Below, in pieces: positions 7,941-16,008 of a DNA stretch of 64,000 nt. A model generated the notes under the pieces. That model did not search any database, had not been told where the DNA came from, and was given only the letters and a program-made list of their open reading frames with translations. The stretch covers positions 1 to 64,000 of the forward strand of contig NZ_BJZU01000061.1 of NCBI RefSeq assembly GCF_007992195.1, in the 5' to 3' direction. Numbering within the stretch: the first letter of the stretch is position 1; the number at the start of each line of letters is the position of its first letter. The DNA is from Methylobacterium oxalidis (GTDB lineage Bacteria > Pseudomonadota > Alphaproteobacteria > Rhizobiales > Beijerinckiaceae). Both the position numbers and the translations under genes were made by a program.

Positions 7941-9251
7941 ATGAACGTCGACGAGGTCAAGCAAGGCGAGCGGCTCCGCGGGATCATCGAGGCGGCGCGC
8001 AACGCGCTGCCCGAGGTGCGCCGCAACGCCGAGACCATCGAGCCGATCCCCGACCGCAAGCTTCCCGCCCTCCTGCGGCAGGCGCGAGAGAAGCTGGACT
8101 GGACGCGCGTTCCCGGCCTGCGCCCACGCCCGCGCAAGGAGGAGAACCTCCTCCCCGTCCTGATCCGCCGCTTCAGCCTGTTCGTCCTGCTGCCCACGGC
8201 GATCGTGGCGGTCTACCTCTTCGTGTTCGCCTCCGACCAGTACATCGCCGAGGCGCAGTTCGCCGTGCGCGGCAACGTCGAGCCGATGGGCGACGTGAAC
8301 CTCGGCGAGTTCACGAGCCTCATCCAGAAGCACAACAGCCAGGACAGCTTCATCGTCCGCGACTTCATCCACAGCCAGTCCATGGTCGAGCTGGCGGAGA
8401 AGGAACTCGCCGTCACCAAGATGTTCTCGCGCAGCGAGGCCGATTTCTGGGCCCGCTACAATCCGCCCCAGCCGATCGAGGAGCTGACGCGCTACTGGCG
8501 CCGCCACGTCGAGGCGCAGATCGACGCGATCTCCGGCGTCATCACCCTGACGGCCCGCGCCTTCACGCCGGAGGACGCCCTCGCCATCGCCAAGCAGGTG
8601 GTGGCGAAGTCCGAGGCGCTGATCAACACGATCTCGAGGCGCGCGCAGGCCGACATGGTCGAGCACGCCCTCAAGGACGCGACCGAGGCGCAGGACCGCC
8701 TGAAGAAGGCGCATCTCGCGATCCAGCACTACCGGAACCGCTGGGGGATCATCGACCCGATCAAGTCGGCCGAAGCGACGCTGATCACGATGACGAGCCT
8801 GCGCAAGGACAAGTTCAAGGCCGAGAACGACCTGCAGGTCCTGCGCGGCTCGAACCTCAACGAGAACTCGCGCGGGATCCAGGTCCTCGTCGCCAACATC
8901 GCGGCGATCGACCACCAGATGAAGCAGCTGCAGGACCAGCTGACCAGCGAGACCGCCGGCGCGACGGGCGCGCCGAACATGACCCAGGCACTCTTGGAAT
9001 ACGAGGGCCTGCTGATCGAGCGCACCATCGCCGAGAAGCTCAACGAATCGGCCAACACGATCCTCGACCGGGCCCGGGTCTCGGCGAGCAAGCAGCAGAT
9101 CTACCTCGCGACTTTCGTGCCGCCGGTTATCCCCACCGACTCGCTCTATCCGCGACGCGGCTACGGCCTGATCATCGCCTTCTTCTGCTTTCTCGTGGTC
9201 TGGAGCTCGGTCTCGCTGGTGCTCGCCGGCATCAAGGACCAGCGCCTCTAG
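7941..9251 (+). CDS. KpsE/BexC/CtrB-type capsule polysaccharide export inner-membrane protein
   Basis: 436 aa from the ATG at 7941, preceded by AGGA about 11 bases upstream (a GTG at 7824 in the same frame is less likely). A cytoplasmic N-terminus is followed by TM1 (about 78-98). A long periplasmic region with coiled-coil character (about 240-320, including LKDATEAQDRLKKAHLAIQH) follows, and TM2 ends the protein (about 410-430) with a short tail. This is the layout of polysaccharide co-polymerase/export proteins that bridge the inner membrane ABC transporter and the outer-membrane channel. No kpsM, kpsT, kpsD or glycosyltransferase gene is nearby, so it is an orphan in this window. Confidence 0.8.
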   Translation: MNVDEVKQGERLRGIIEAARNALPEVRRNAETIEPIPDRKLPALLRQAREKLDWTRVPGLRPRPRKEENLLPVLIRRFSLFVLLPTAIVAVYLFVFASDQYIAEAQFAVRGNVEPMGDVNLGEFTSLIQKHNSQDSFIVRDFIHSQSMVELAEKELAVTKMFSRSEADFWARYNPPQPIEELTRYWRRHVEAQIDAISGVITLTARAFTPEDALAIAKQVVAKSEALINTISRRAQADMVEHALKDATEAQDRLKKAHLAIQHYRNRWGIIDPIKSAEATLITMTSLRKDKFKAENDLQVLRGSNLNENSRGIQVLVANIAAIDHQMKQLQDQLTSETAGATGAPNMTQALLEYEGLLIERTIAEKLNESANTILDRARVSASKQQIYLATFVPPVIPTDSLYPRRGYGLIIAFFCFLVVWSSVSLVLAGIKDQRL

Positions 9252-9270
9252 GCGCGGGCCCGCCCGCGCC
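9251..9270 (+). terminator. GC-rich hairpin after the KpsE-like gene
   Basis: Perfect 8-bp arms GGCGCGGG and CCCGCGCC with a 4-base loop begin at the last base of the stop codon. No T-run follows, so termination is only a possibility. Confidence 0.35.
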
Positions 9271-9385
9271 TCGCGGCCGGCCGGTCGCCGGGCTGGATCG
9301 GGCGAGCGTGGATCTGCTAAATCCACGCCCTCACCGTTGCGGGCCCGGAGCGGCCCGGCCGCGCGCAGGATCCCCGATCGCCGCC

Positions 9386-9661
9386 ATGTCCGATTTCGCT
9401 GATCTCGTCGCCCGCGCGATCACGCCCGCGATGAGCCGCGCCGAGCGTGAGCAGGTCTACGCCGTGGTGCGCCAGGCGGTGCTGCGCCTGCAGGAGCGCG
9501 AGACGCTCGCCCCCGAGGATGCCCGGGTGGCGCTCCAGCGGCATCTCGTCGAGGAGACGATCCGCGACGTCGAGGCCGACATCGCGCGCTACGAATCCCT
9601 GCGCAAGCTCGACGAGGCGATGGTCGCGCAGGCGGCGGCCCATCGGAAGGGCCGCGGCTGA
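9386..9661 (+). CDS. Small conserved-looking hypothetical protein (91 aa)
   Basis: 91 aa (MSDFADLVARAITPAMSRAE...), predicted to be almost entirely helical and highly charged, with no signal peptide or membrane segment. The stretch LVEETIRDVEADIARYESLRKLDEAMV suggests a coiled coil. It sits 134 bases after the KpsE-like gene on the same strand, and its stop codon abuts the stop codon of flbD on the other strand (9661/9662). No family is recognised. The clean start and charge pattern support it as a real gene. Confidence 0.65.
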   Translation: MSDFADLVARAITPAMSRAEREQVYAVVRQAVLRLQERETLAPEDARVALQRHLVEETIRDVEADIARYESLRKLDEAMVAQAAAHRKGRG

Positions 9662-11029
9662 TCACCCATAGGCGGCCGCGGCGCGGGCACTGCCCGGCTC
9701 AGCCACCTCAAGGCCGGCCTCGACGTACTCGTTGAGCTTGTTGCGCAGGGTCCGGATCGAGATGCCGAGGATCTTGGCGGCGTGGGTCCGGTTGCCGAGG
9801 CAGTGATCCAGGGTGTCGAGGATGAGGTCGCACTCGACCTGGGCCACCGTGCGCCCGACGAGGCCGCGGGTGGCAGCCTCCGCCACCTGTGCGGCGCGGG
9901 CGGCAGGATCGGCGGGCGCTCCCGCGATCGCGTCGCCCTCCGGCGTCAGGATCGCCTCCGGGCCGATCTCGGCGCCGCTCGCGAGCAGCACCGCCCGGTG
10001 CACCGTGTTCTCGAGCTCCCGCACGTTGCCGCGCCAGGGGTTCTCGCGCACGAGCGTCTGGGCCGCCCGGCTCAGGGGCCGGACCGGCAGGCCGTTCACC
10101 TCGGCGTATTTCTTGGAGAAATGCGCGGCGAGCTCCAGGATGTCGGCCGGGCGCTCGCGCAGAGCCGGCAGGCGCAGGTGGACCACGTTGAGGCGGTAGA
10201 ACAGATCCTCGCGGAAGCTGCCCTTGCGGACCTCCTCGGCAAGGTTGCGGTTCGAGGTGGCGAGCACCCGGATGTCGACCTTGACGGGGGCGGATCCGCC
10301 GACCCGGTCGATCACCCGCTCCTGCAGGGCCCGCAGCAGCTTCGACTGCAGGCGGACATCCATCTCGGAGATCTCGTCGAGGAGTAGCGTGCCGCCGTTC
10401 GCCTCCTCGAAGCGGCCGATGCGTCGGGCGACCGCGCCCGTGAAGGCGCCCTTCTCGTGGCCGAACAGCTCGGATTCGAGGAGCGCCTCGGGGATCGCCG
10501 CGCAATTGACCGAGACGAAGGGCTTGGCCGCCCGGTTCGAGCGGGCGTGGACGTGGCGGGCCAGCACCTCCTTGCCGGTGCCGCTCTCGCCGGTGATCAG
10601 GACGGAGGCTTCCGAGCGGGCGATTTGCTCGGCGAGCTTCACCACCCGCTCCATGGCCGGGTCGCGCCAGACGAAGGCGCGCCCGTCCGCGGCGACCGCC
10701 TCCAGCACCGCCGCGATCAGCTCCGGGTCCGGGGGCAGGGGGATGTACTCCTTGGCCCCCGCCTGGATCGCGGCGACGGCGGCGCGCGCATCGGCCGCGA
10801 CGCCGCAGGCCACGACCGGCGTGCGGATGCGCTCCTCGTTGAGCGCGCCGACGAGGTCGCGCACCGAGAGGCCGACATCGATCATCACGAGGTCGGCGCC
10901 CTTGGCGCGCAGGGTTGCGAGGCCCTGCTCGACGCCGTCGGCCTGGGTGACGGCCGCGCCGCGGCTCATCGCGATCTTCGAGGCGGTGACGAGCTCGCCG
11001 TTGAGCCGTCCGATCATCAGGAGCCGCAT
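9662..11029 (-). CDS. flbD: Sigma-54-dependent flagellar transcriptional regulator FlbD
   Basis: 455 aa. The N-terminal receiver-like domain (1-115) starts MRLLMIGRLNGELVTASKIA, closely matching FlbD proteins. It lacks the usual acidic pair at the N-terminal strand; Asp51 (VMIDVG) is the only obvious phosphoacceptor candidate. The AAA+ domain has Walker A GESGTGKE (147-154), the sigma-54 contact loop GAFTGA (194-199) and Walker B GGTLLLDEI (212-220). A Fis-type helix-turn-helix ends the protein (about 400-435, NRTHAAKILGISIRTLRNKL). In Caulobacter FlbD activates class III/IV flagellar promoters and represses fliF. It is the last gene of the fliF-fliG-fliH-fliN-flbD operon, the same order as in Caulobacter. 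Confidence 0.92.
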   Translation of the reverse strand: MRLLMIGRLNGELVTASKIAMSRGAAVTQADGVEQGLATLRAKGADLVMIDVGLSVRDLVGALNEERIRTPVVACGVAADARAAVAAIQAGAKEYIPLPPDPELIAAVLEAVAADGRAFVWRDPAMERVVKLAEQIARSEASVLITGESGTGKEVLARHVHARSNRAAKPFVSVNCAAIPEALLESELFGHEKGAFTGAVARRIGRFEEANGGTLLLDEISEMDVRLQSKLLRALQERVIDRVGGSAPVKVDIRVLATSNRNLAEEVRKGSFREDLFYRLNVVHLRLPALRERPADILELAAHFSKKYAEVNGLPVRPLSRAAQTLVRENPWRGNVRELENTVHRAVLLASGAEIGPEAILTPEGDAIAGAPADPAARAAQVAEAATRGLVGRTVAQVECDLILDTLDHCLGNRTHAAKILGISIRTLRNKLNEYVEAGLEVAEPGSARAAAAYG

Positions 11030-11087
11030 GGCGGGCACTCCGTTCTCTCACAGGGCAGGCGGGACGGCGGCGCGTCCCGGCGCGCGA

Positions 11088-11423
11088 TCAGTGATCGCCC
11101 TTGACGATCTCGGTCATGGTGACGCCGAGGCGCTCCTCGACCAGCACGACCTCGCCGCGGGCGACGAGACGGTTGTTCACGAAGATGTCGATGGCCTCGC
11201 CGACCTTGCGGTCGAGCTCCAGCACCGCGCCGGGGCCGAGGCGCAGCAGATCGCCGATCGGCATCCGGGATGAGCCGAGCACGGCCGAGACCACGACGGG
11301 CACGTCGAAGACCTGCTCAAGGTCGCCCGCGCTCTTGGCCGTGGTCGGCGCCTCGCGGATGGAATCCCCGTCGAAGCCGGGGTCGCCGTCGCTGAGCTGC
11401 GGCAGATTGAAATCGTCGGACAT
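11088..11423 (-). CDS. fliN: Flagellar motor switch protein FliN
   Basis: 111 aa. A short acidic N-terminal extension is followed by the SpoA/FliN domain (about 35-108): DVPVVVSAVLGSSRMPIGDL, then LGPGAVLELDRKVGEAIDIF, then VARGEVVLVEERLGVTMTEI. FliN forms the bulk of the cytoplasmic C-ring that binds CheY-P and docks export substrates. It lies 15 bases downstream of fliH and 58 bases upstream of flbD. The size is usual for the short alphaproteobacterial FliN. Confidence 0.95.
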   Translation of the reverse strand: MSDDFNLPQLSDGDPGFDGDSIREAPTTAKSAGDLEQVFDVPVVVSAVLGSSRMPIGDLLRLGPGAVLELDRKVGEAIDIFVNNRLVARGEVVLVEERLGVTMTEIVKGDH

Positions 11424-11438
11424 CTCTCGTCTTCGCGG

Positions 11439-12038
11439 TCAGGGCGTGGGGGCGGGGGAGAGGCCGAGGGCCTCCAGGCAGGCGGTCTCGATGCGGGCGC
11501 GGTCGCGGACGATGCCGCCGTCGGCCCATTCGAGGCGGGCATCGCCCGGCAGCAGGTCCGGCTCGCCGAGAACGACGAGCCGGCCCTCGTAGCCGCGCTC
11601 GCGGGCGAGGCCCTTCATCAGGCTCTCGGTCTCGTCGACGAGCGCGTCGTTCACGCGCACCACGAGGTGGGGCACGCCGCGCAGGTGCTGCAGGGCGGCG
11701 CGCACCGCCTCTCCGATCGCGGCGAGCGGGCGCGTCTCGAGGGCCTCGCCCGCGACGCGGGTGGCGATGAGCGTCGCGACGGCGACCGCCTCCGCCTCGC
11801 GCTCGGCAGCCTCGGCGTCGGCCTGGGCGAGGAGGCCGGCGGCGGCGAGGCTCAGGCGGGTGAGGGCGTCGGACAGACGCCCCTGCGCCTGCGCCTCGGC
11901 CTGGGCGCGGCCCTCCTGCACGCCGCGCGCGTGCGCGGCGGCGGTGGCCGCGGCGAGTTCCTGCGCGGCCGCCGCCGCGGCGGGGCTCGCCTGCGGGCGC
12001 CGGAAGTCCGTGTCGAACAGGAAGGGCCGGGCGTTCAA
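11439..12038 (-). CDS. fliH: Flagellar assembly protein FliH (FlbE-like)
   Basis: 199 aa. The start appears to be a TTG overlapping the fliG stop (TTGA), consistent with translational coupling. The N-terminal part is Ala/Glu/Gln-rich and helical (about 20-75), as in FliH, which regulates the FliI ATPase of the flagellar export system. The C-terminal part (about 90-190) resembles the FliH/HrpE domain, with HLVVRVNDALVDETESLMKG and LPGDARLEWADGGIVRD. The central Ala-rich helix is low-complexity, so sequence identity alone is weak. Position between fliG and fliN makes the call strong. Confidence 0.85.
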   Translation of the reverse strand: MNARPFLFDTDFRRPQASPAAAAAAQELAAATAAAHARGVQEGRAQAEAQAQGRLSDALTRLSLAAAGLLAQADAEAAEREAEAVAVATLIATRVAGEALETRPLAAIGEAVRAALQHLRGVPHLVVRVNDALVDETESLMKGLARERGYEGRLVVLGEPDLLPGDARLEWADGGIVRDRARIETACLEALGLSPAPTP

Positions 12039-13087
12039 TAGACCAGCTCCTCCTCGGCGCTGTTCTTGGCGATCATGATCTCGCCCTTCTCCGCGAGGTC
12101 CTTGGCGAGCTCGGTCATCTTGGCCTGCGCCTCATCCACCTCCTTCAGGCGGATCGGGCCGATCGAGCCCATCTCGTCCGTCAGGTTCTTGGCGGCGCGC
12201 GTCGACATCTGGCTCATGAAGAAGCCGCGCACCCGCTCGTCGGCGCCCTTCAGCGCCCGGCAGAGGGTGTCGTTGTCGATCTTGCGCATCAGCGTCTGCA
12301 CGCTGCCCGGGTCGAGCTTGAGCAGGTCCTCGAAGGTGAACATCAACTCGCGGATGCGCTTGGCCGAGCCGCGGTTCGCCTGGTCGAGAGCGGCCAGGAA
12401 GCGACCTTCCGTCTGGCGATCGAAGGCGTTGAACACGTCGGCCATCAGTTCGTGCGCGTCGCGGCGGGTCGCCTGCGAGATGGTCGAGACGAACTCGACG
12501 CGCAGCGTCTCCTCGATGTGGCGCAGAGCCTCCTTCTGCACCGTCTCCATCCGCAGCATCCGGTTGAGGACGTCGATGGCGAATTCCTCGGGAAGGATCG
12601 TGAGGACCTTGGCGGCGTAGTCCGAGCGCACCTTGGAGAGCACCACCGCCACGGTCTGCGGGTACTCGTTGCGCAGGAACGAGGCGAGAATCTCCGGATC
12701 GATCTGGGTGAGGCTCGCCCAGACGCGCTTGCCCGACGCGCCCTTGATCTCCGCCATGATCGCGGAGACCTGATCGGTCGGGAAGATCTTGAGCAGGAGC
12801 GATTCGGTGCGCTCGAAGTTCGAGGTGATGCCGCCGCCCGAGGACAGGCGAGAGACGAAATCGACGATCAGCTTCTCGACCACCTCGGCGTCGAGCGAGC
12901 CGAGCTGGACCATGGCGTGGGAGACCTTCTTGATCTCCTCCTCCTCCAGCATCTGCCAGATCGGCGCGCCCTCGGTCTCGCCGAGGAGGAGCAGGAGCGC
13001 GGCCGCGCGCTGGGGGCCGGGCATGGCGGCGAACGCCGTCCCGCCGATCCCCTCCATCACCCTGGCTATGTTCGGCCCGCCCGCCAT
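12035..13087 (-). CDS. fliG: Flagellar motor switch protein FliG
   Basis: 350 aa, near the usual length. FliG forms the rotor ring contacted by MotA. The N-terminal domain (about 20-115) has PQRAAALLLLLGETEG and the EEEIKKVSHAM stretch. The middle domain (about 120-200) includes WASLTQIDPEILASFLRNEY and its EHPQT-like motif NEYPQT. The C-terminal domain (about 205-340) includes FTFEDLLKLD and the charged helix around RVRGFFMSQMSTRAAKNL that interacts with the stator. It starts at ATG 13087, 23 bases after fliF, and overlaps fliH at its end. Confidence 0.96.
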   Translation of the reverse strand: MAGGPNIARVMEGIGGTAFAAMPGPQRAAALLLLLGETEGAPIWQMLEEEEIKKVSHAMVQLGSLDAEVVEKLIVDFVSRLSSGGGITSNFERTESLLLKIFPTDQVSAIMAEIKGASGKRVWASLTQIDPEILASFLRNEYPQTVAVVLSKVRSDYAAKVLTILPEEFAIDVLNRMLRMETVQKEALRHIEETLRVEFVSTISQATRRDAHELMADVFNAFDRQTEGRFLAALDQANRGSAKRIRELMFTFEDLLKLDPGSVQTLMRKIDNDTLCRALKGADERVRGFFMSQMSTRAAKNLTDEMGSIGPIRLKEVDEAQAKMTELAKDLAEKGEIMIAKNSAEEELVY

Positions 13088-13110
13088 CGCTCTCTACCCC
13101 GGCTCCGCTC

Positions 13111-14748
13111 TCAGTTTTCCTGGATCCAGTTGCGCAGCACCTCGACGGTCTCGGTCGGGCTCGCACGGACCATGTCGACGACGCGCTGCACGGTCTCGGC
13201 CTGCACCTGCCCGTTGATCTTCGCGAACTCGACGAGCCGGGCCGTGGGATTGTCCCGCGACAGGGCCGGCATCTCGGCGGGCAGGCCCTCCACCCCCGCG
13301 AGTGCCGGGGCCGCCAGGAGGGCGGCGGGCGCCGCCTCGGCCTCCAGCACGCGGCGGACGAGCGGGCGCACCACCGCCATCAGCACGATGAGCGTGAGAA
13401 GCGCGAGCACCCCGAGTTCCACGACGCGCAGCACGTCCTCCTTGGTCGGCGCGAGGAGCGACTGCACCAGGGACGTCTCGACGAACTCGGGCACCGCCGG
13501 CGCCTCGGCGAAGCGCAGGTTGACCACCTCGACCTGATCGCCGCGGGCCTTGTCGAATCCGACCGCGGTGCGGACCAGGGCCGCGATCCGCTCGATCTCG
13601 GCGGCGGGCCGCGCCTGATAGGCGGGCTTGCCGTCGGGACCCGGGGCGTAGATCCCGTCCAGCGCCACCGCCACGGAGAGGCGCTTGAGGCGCCCGCCCT
13701 CCACCACCTCGGTCTTCGTCACGCGGGAGATCTCGTAGTTCGTGGTCTCCTCGGTCTTGTTGGTCTGGTCCTTCTGCGCAGGGGCCTTGTCCTGCTGGTT
13801 TGCACCGGGCAGCTCGTTGCCGACCGTGACCTGGCCCTCGGCGCCGCCGGTGAGCGAGCTCTCGTTGCGGGTCTGGCTGGAGCGGACGACGCGACTCTCG
13901 GGGTCGAAGGTCTCGGAGCGGCTCTCGACGCGGTTCATGTCGAGCTCGGCGCTCACCTGCACCCGCGCCCGGCCCTGGCCCACGATGCCGGCCACGATCT
14001 CCTCGATCTGCAGGCGCAGCCGCCGCTCGAGGCCCGACTGCTTCTCCTCGAGATCGGCCCCCGTCCGGGCGTCGGCGCCGCGGGCGCCGTCCGCGAGCAG
14101 GCGGCCCCGTTCGTCCACGATCGAGACCCGCTCCGGCTTCAGCCCCTCCACGGCCGAGGCCGCGAGGTGGCGGATGGCGCGCACCTGCCCGGCGTCGAGG
14201 TCGCCCATCAGCTTCAGCACGATCGCCGCGCTCGGCGCCTCGCGGTCACGCTCGAACAGGCGCCGCTCGGGCAGGACGAGATGGACGCGGGCCGCCTGGA
14301 CCCGGCCGATCGCCCGGATCGAGCGGGCGAGCTCGCCCTCCAGAGCCCGCAGGTGATTCACGTTCTGGACGAAGTTCGTGGACGAGAAGGCGTCGCCCTT
14401 GTCGAAGATCTCGTAGCCGACGCCGCCCTGAGTCGGCAGGCCCTTGCCGGCGAGGTCCATGCGCAGGCGGGCGAGGTCGGGACGGGGCGCGAGGATGGTC
14501 TGGCCGGCATCGCCCCGGGTCTCGTAGCGGATGCCGCGGGCATCGAGGTCGCGGATCACCGCGCCCGAATCCTGCATCGAGAGATCGGAGAAGAGGACGC
14601 CCATGTCGGGGCGCGAGACCCGCAGGATCACGAAGGCGAAGAAGCCGACGAGGGTCAGCGTCACCGCCGCCATCGCGGCGAGCCGCGCTGGCCCCAGCTT
14701 CGTCACCAGATCGAGAACCGGCTTCACGACGCGACGCACCCACCCCAA
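13111..14748 (-). CDS. fliF: Flagellar MS-ring protein FliF
   Basis: 545 aa from a TTG at 14748; GTG codons at 14739 and 14727 are alternative starts and no clear Shine-Dalgarno decides between them. TM1 (about 24-44) and TM2 (about 437-460) flank the large periplasmic region. The YscJ/FliF domain (about 45-225) has VLFSDLSMQDSGAVIRDLD, GDAFSSTNFVQNVNHLRALE and RVHLVLPERRLF. The C-terminal cytoplasmic tail ends in ETVEVLRNWIQEN, the FliG-binding segment. It is the first gene of the fliF-fliG-fliH-fliN-flbD operon, with a candidate CtrA box 53-67 bases upstream. Confidence 0.95.
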   Translation of the reverse strand: MGWVRRVVKPVLDLVTKLGPARLAAMAAVTLTLVGFFAFVILRVSRPDMGVLFSDLSMQDSGAVIRDLDARGIRYETRGDAGQTILAPRPDLARLRMDLAGKGLPTQGGVGYEIFDKGDAFSSTNFVQNVNHLRALEGELARSIRAIGRVQAARVHLVLPERRLFERDREAPSAAIVLKLMGDLDAGQVRAIRHLAASAVEGLKPERVSIVDERGRLLADGARGADARTGADLEEKQSGLERRLRLQIEEIVAGIVGQGRARVQVSAELDMNRVESRSETFDPESRVVRSSQTRNESSLTGGAEGQVTVGNELPGANQQDKAPAQKDQTNKTEETTNYEISRVTKTEVVEGGRLKRLSVAVALDGIYAPGPDGKPAYQARPAAEIERIAALVRTAVGFDKARGDQVEVVNLRFAEAPAVPEFVETSLVQSLLAPTKEDVLRVVELGVLALLTLIVLMAVVRPLVRRVLEAEAAPAALLAAPALAGVEGLPAEMPALSRDNPTARLVEFAKINGQVQAETVQRVVDMVRASPTETVEVLRNWIQEN

Positions 14749-14800
14749 GCCGCGCAGCCGACGGCCCGCCTTCGCTCGGCAAAAGTTGCCCGGTTCGTGG

Positions 14801-14815
14801 TTAGCGCCCGGTTAA
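14801..14815 (-). promoter_or_regulatory. Candidate CtrA box upstream of fliF
   Basis: The plus strand reads TTAGCGCCCGGTTAA, that is TTAA-N7-CTAA on the minus strand, one mismatch from the CtrA consensus TTAA-N7-TTAA. It sits about 55-65 bp upstream of the fliF start. In Caulobacter the fliF operon is directly activated by CtrA, which supports the reading. Confidence 0.55.
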
Positions 14816-14846
14816 CGGTGGGCCACTCGGACCGCGCCGGAAACGG

Positions 14847-14882
14847 CCGAGGCCGCGCCCGCCAGAACGGGCGCGGCCTCGG
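14847..14882 (-). terminator. Strong hairpin after sciP
   Basis: A 15-bp perfect inverted repeat (14847-14861 and 14868-14882; arm CCGAGGCCGCGCCCG) with the 6-base loop CCAGAA lies between sciP and the fliF regulatory region. On the minus strand it is followed by a short GTTT stretch. It probably insulates the fliF operon from sciP transcription. Confidence 0.65.
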
Positions 14883-14943
14883 TGCCGCCTCGCAGCGCGA
14901 TCGTCCAGCGGGGCCGCCCGCCAGGACGATCCCGGTCGCGATC

Positions 14944-15219
14944 TCAGTGGCGGTAATGCTGGATGCGCGTGGTGCGCAGCCCGGCGAGCCCGTGCTGGTC
15001 GATGGAGAACTGCCAGCTCAGGAACTCCTCGGTGGTGAGGGTGTAGCGCTGGCAGGCCTCCTCCAGGCTGAGGAGGCCGCCGCGGACGGCGGCCACGACC
15101 TCGGCCTTGCGGCGGATGACCCAGCGGCGGGTCGTGGTCGGTGGCAGATCGGCGATCGTCAGGGGGCTGCCATCGGGCCCGATCACGTACTTCACTCTCG
15201 GGCGGTGCGGTTCGGTCAT
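14944..15219 (-). CDS. sciP: CtrA inhibitor SciP (DUF1153 family)
   Basis: 91 aa, the usual size. The sequence carries the highly conserved SciP core: RPRVKYVIGPDGSPLTIADL, TTTRRWVIRRKAEVVAAVRG, LSLEEACQRYTLTTEEFLSW and GLAGLRTTRIQHYRH. The middle part is a helix-turn-helix-like fold. In Caulobacter SciP binds CtrA and blocks its activation of target promoters in G1. It lies directly upstream of the fliF operon on the same strand. A CtrA-box candidate sits about 56-70 bases upstream of its start and a GATTC methylation-type site at 15307-15311. Confidence 0.93.
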   Translation of the reverse strand: MTEPHRPRVKYVIGPDGSPLTIADLPPTTTRRWVIRRKAEVVAAVRGGLLSLEEACQRYTLTTEEFLSWQFSIDQHGLAGLRTTRIQHYRH

Positions 15220-15274
15220 CAGATACGCTCTACACTCGACTGACCTATCGTGCTCCGACGCTACTTGCGTCCGC

Positions 15275-15289
15275 TTAAAATATGTTGAA
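15275..15289 (-). promoter_or_regulatory. Candidate CtrA box upstream of sciP
   Basis: TTAAAATATGTTGAA fits TTAA-N7-TTAA with one mismatch, in an AT-richer patch about 56 bp upstream of the sciP start. A GATTC (CcrM-type GANTC) follows at 15307-15311. In Caulobacter sciP is itself CtrA-activated, so this could close a feedback loop. Confidence 0.5.
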
Positions 15290-15323
15290 GCGCATCCCTC
15301 GGATATGATTCGATTTTCCCCAG

Positions 15324-15998
15324 CTATGTGGACAAGTTGGAGATCGAGCGCACGCTCGACACCGGAACCCGCGCCGCACCGACCGTCAGGACCGGCTCGC
15401 TCCCGCTGAGATCGACCCCCGTCACCTTGCCGCTCACCGCCGTGTCGACGGCCACGCTCTGGCCGGTGGCGTCGAAGGCGTCGACCTTGATCGTGTACTG
15501 CCCCTCCGCGGCCGAGAGCCCCGCCGAGTTCCGGCCGTTCCAGGTGAAGCTCTGGGCCCCGGCGGTGAGCGCCTTCGTCTGGGTGCCGACGACGTTGCCC
15601 TTGGCGTCGAGGATGGTGATCGTCGCCTTCGTGACAGCGCGGGCGGGGGTGAGCGTCCAGTTGGCCGCCCCATCCTTGAGCTGCGCGCTCTTGCCGTCGG
15701 AGGTCACCGTCTGACCGATGAAGCTCGTGGCCGAGGCACTGCTCGCGGCCTTCGCGTTCGTGAGGATCGAGTCGAGCCGGTCGTTGCCCTTCAGCTGCTG
15801 CTCGACCTGCGCGAACTGCACCAGTTGCTGCGTGAACTGGTTGGTGTCCATCGGGTCGAGCGGGTTCTGATTCTTGAGCTGCGTCGTGAGCAGCGTCAGG
15901 AACTGCGTGAAGTTGCCCGCGATCTGCTGCGCGTCGGCCCTCGTCGTGCTGGCGCTCGACGCGGTGCTGCTCGTGGTGCTGCCGATGCTGGAGGCCAT
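15324..15998 (-). CDS. flgD: Flagellar hook assembly (cap) protein FlgD
   Basis: 224 aa. A Ser/Thr/Ala-rich N-terminus is followed by the conserved FlgD block FTQFLTLLTTQLKNQNPLDP, then MDTNQFTQQLVQFAQVEQQL (about 30-70). The C-terminal part (about 100-200) is the FlgD Ig/FnIII-like region (WNGRNSAGLSAAEGQYTIKV). FlgD caps the growing hook so FlgE subunits can polymerise. It lies 10 bases after fliK, so the two are almost certainly one operon. The hook gene flgE does not follow; sciP does. Confidence 0.95.
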   Translation of the reverse strand: MASSIGSTTSSTASSASTTRADAQQIAGNFTQFLTLLTTQLKNQNPLDPMDTNQFTQQLVQFAQVEQQLKGNDRLDSILTNAKAASSASATSFIGQTVTSDGKSAQLKDGAANWTLTPARAVTKATITILDAKGNVVGTQTKALTAGAQSFTWNGRNSAGLSAAEGQYTIKVDAFDATGQSVAVDTAVSGKVTGVDLSGSEPVLTVGAARVPVSSVRSISNLST

Positions 15999-16008
15999 GC
16001 TCGTCTCC

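Noticed and set aside
15220..15323. Short coding frame between sciP and flgD
   Set aside because: Only a brief frame without start signal or family. The segment is better explained as the sciP promoter.
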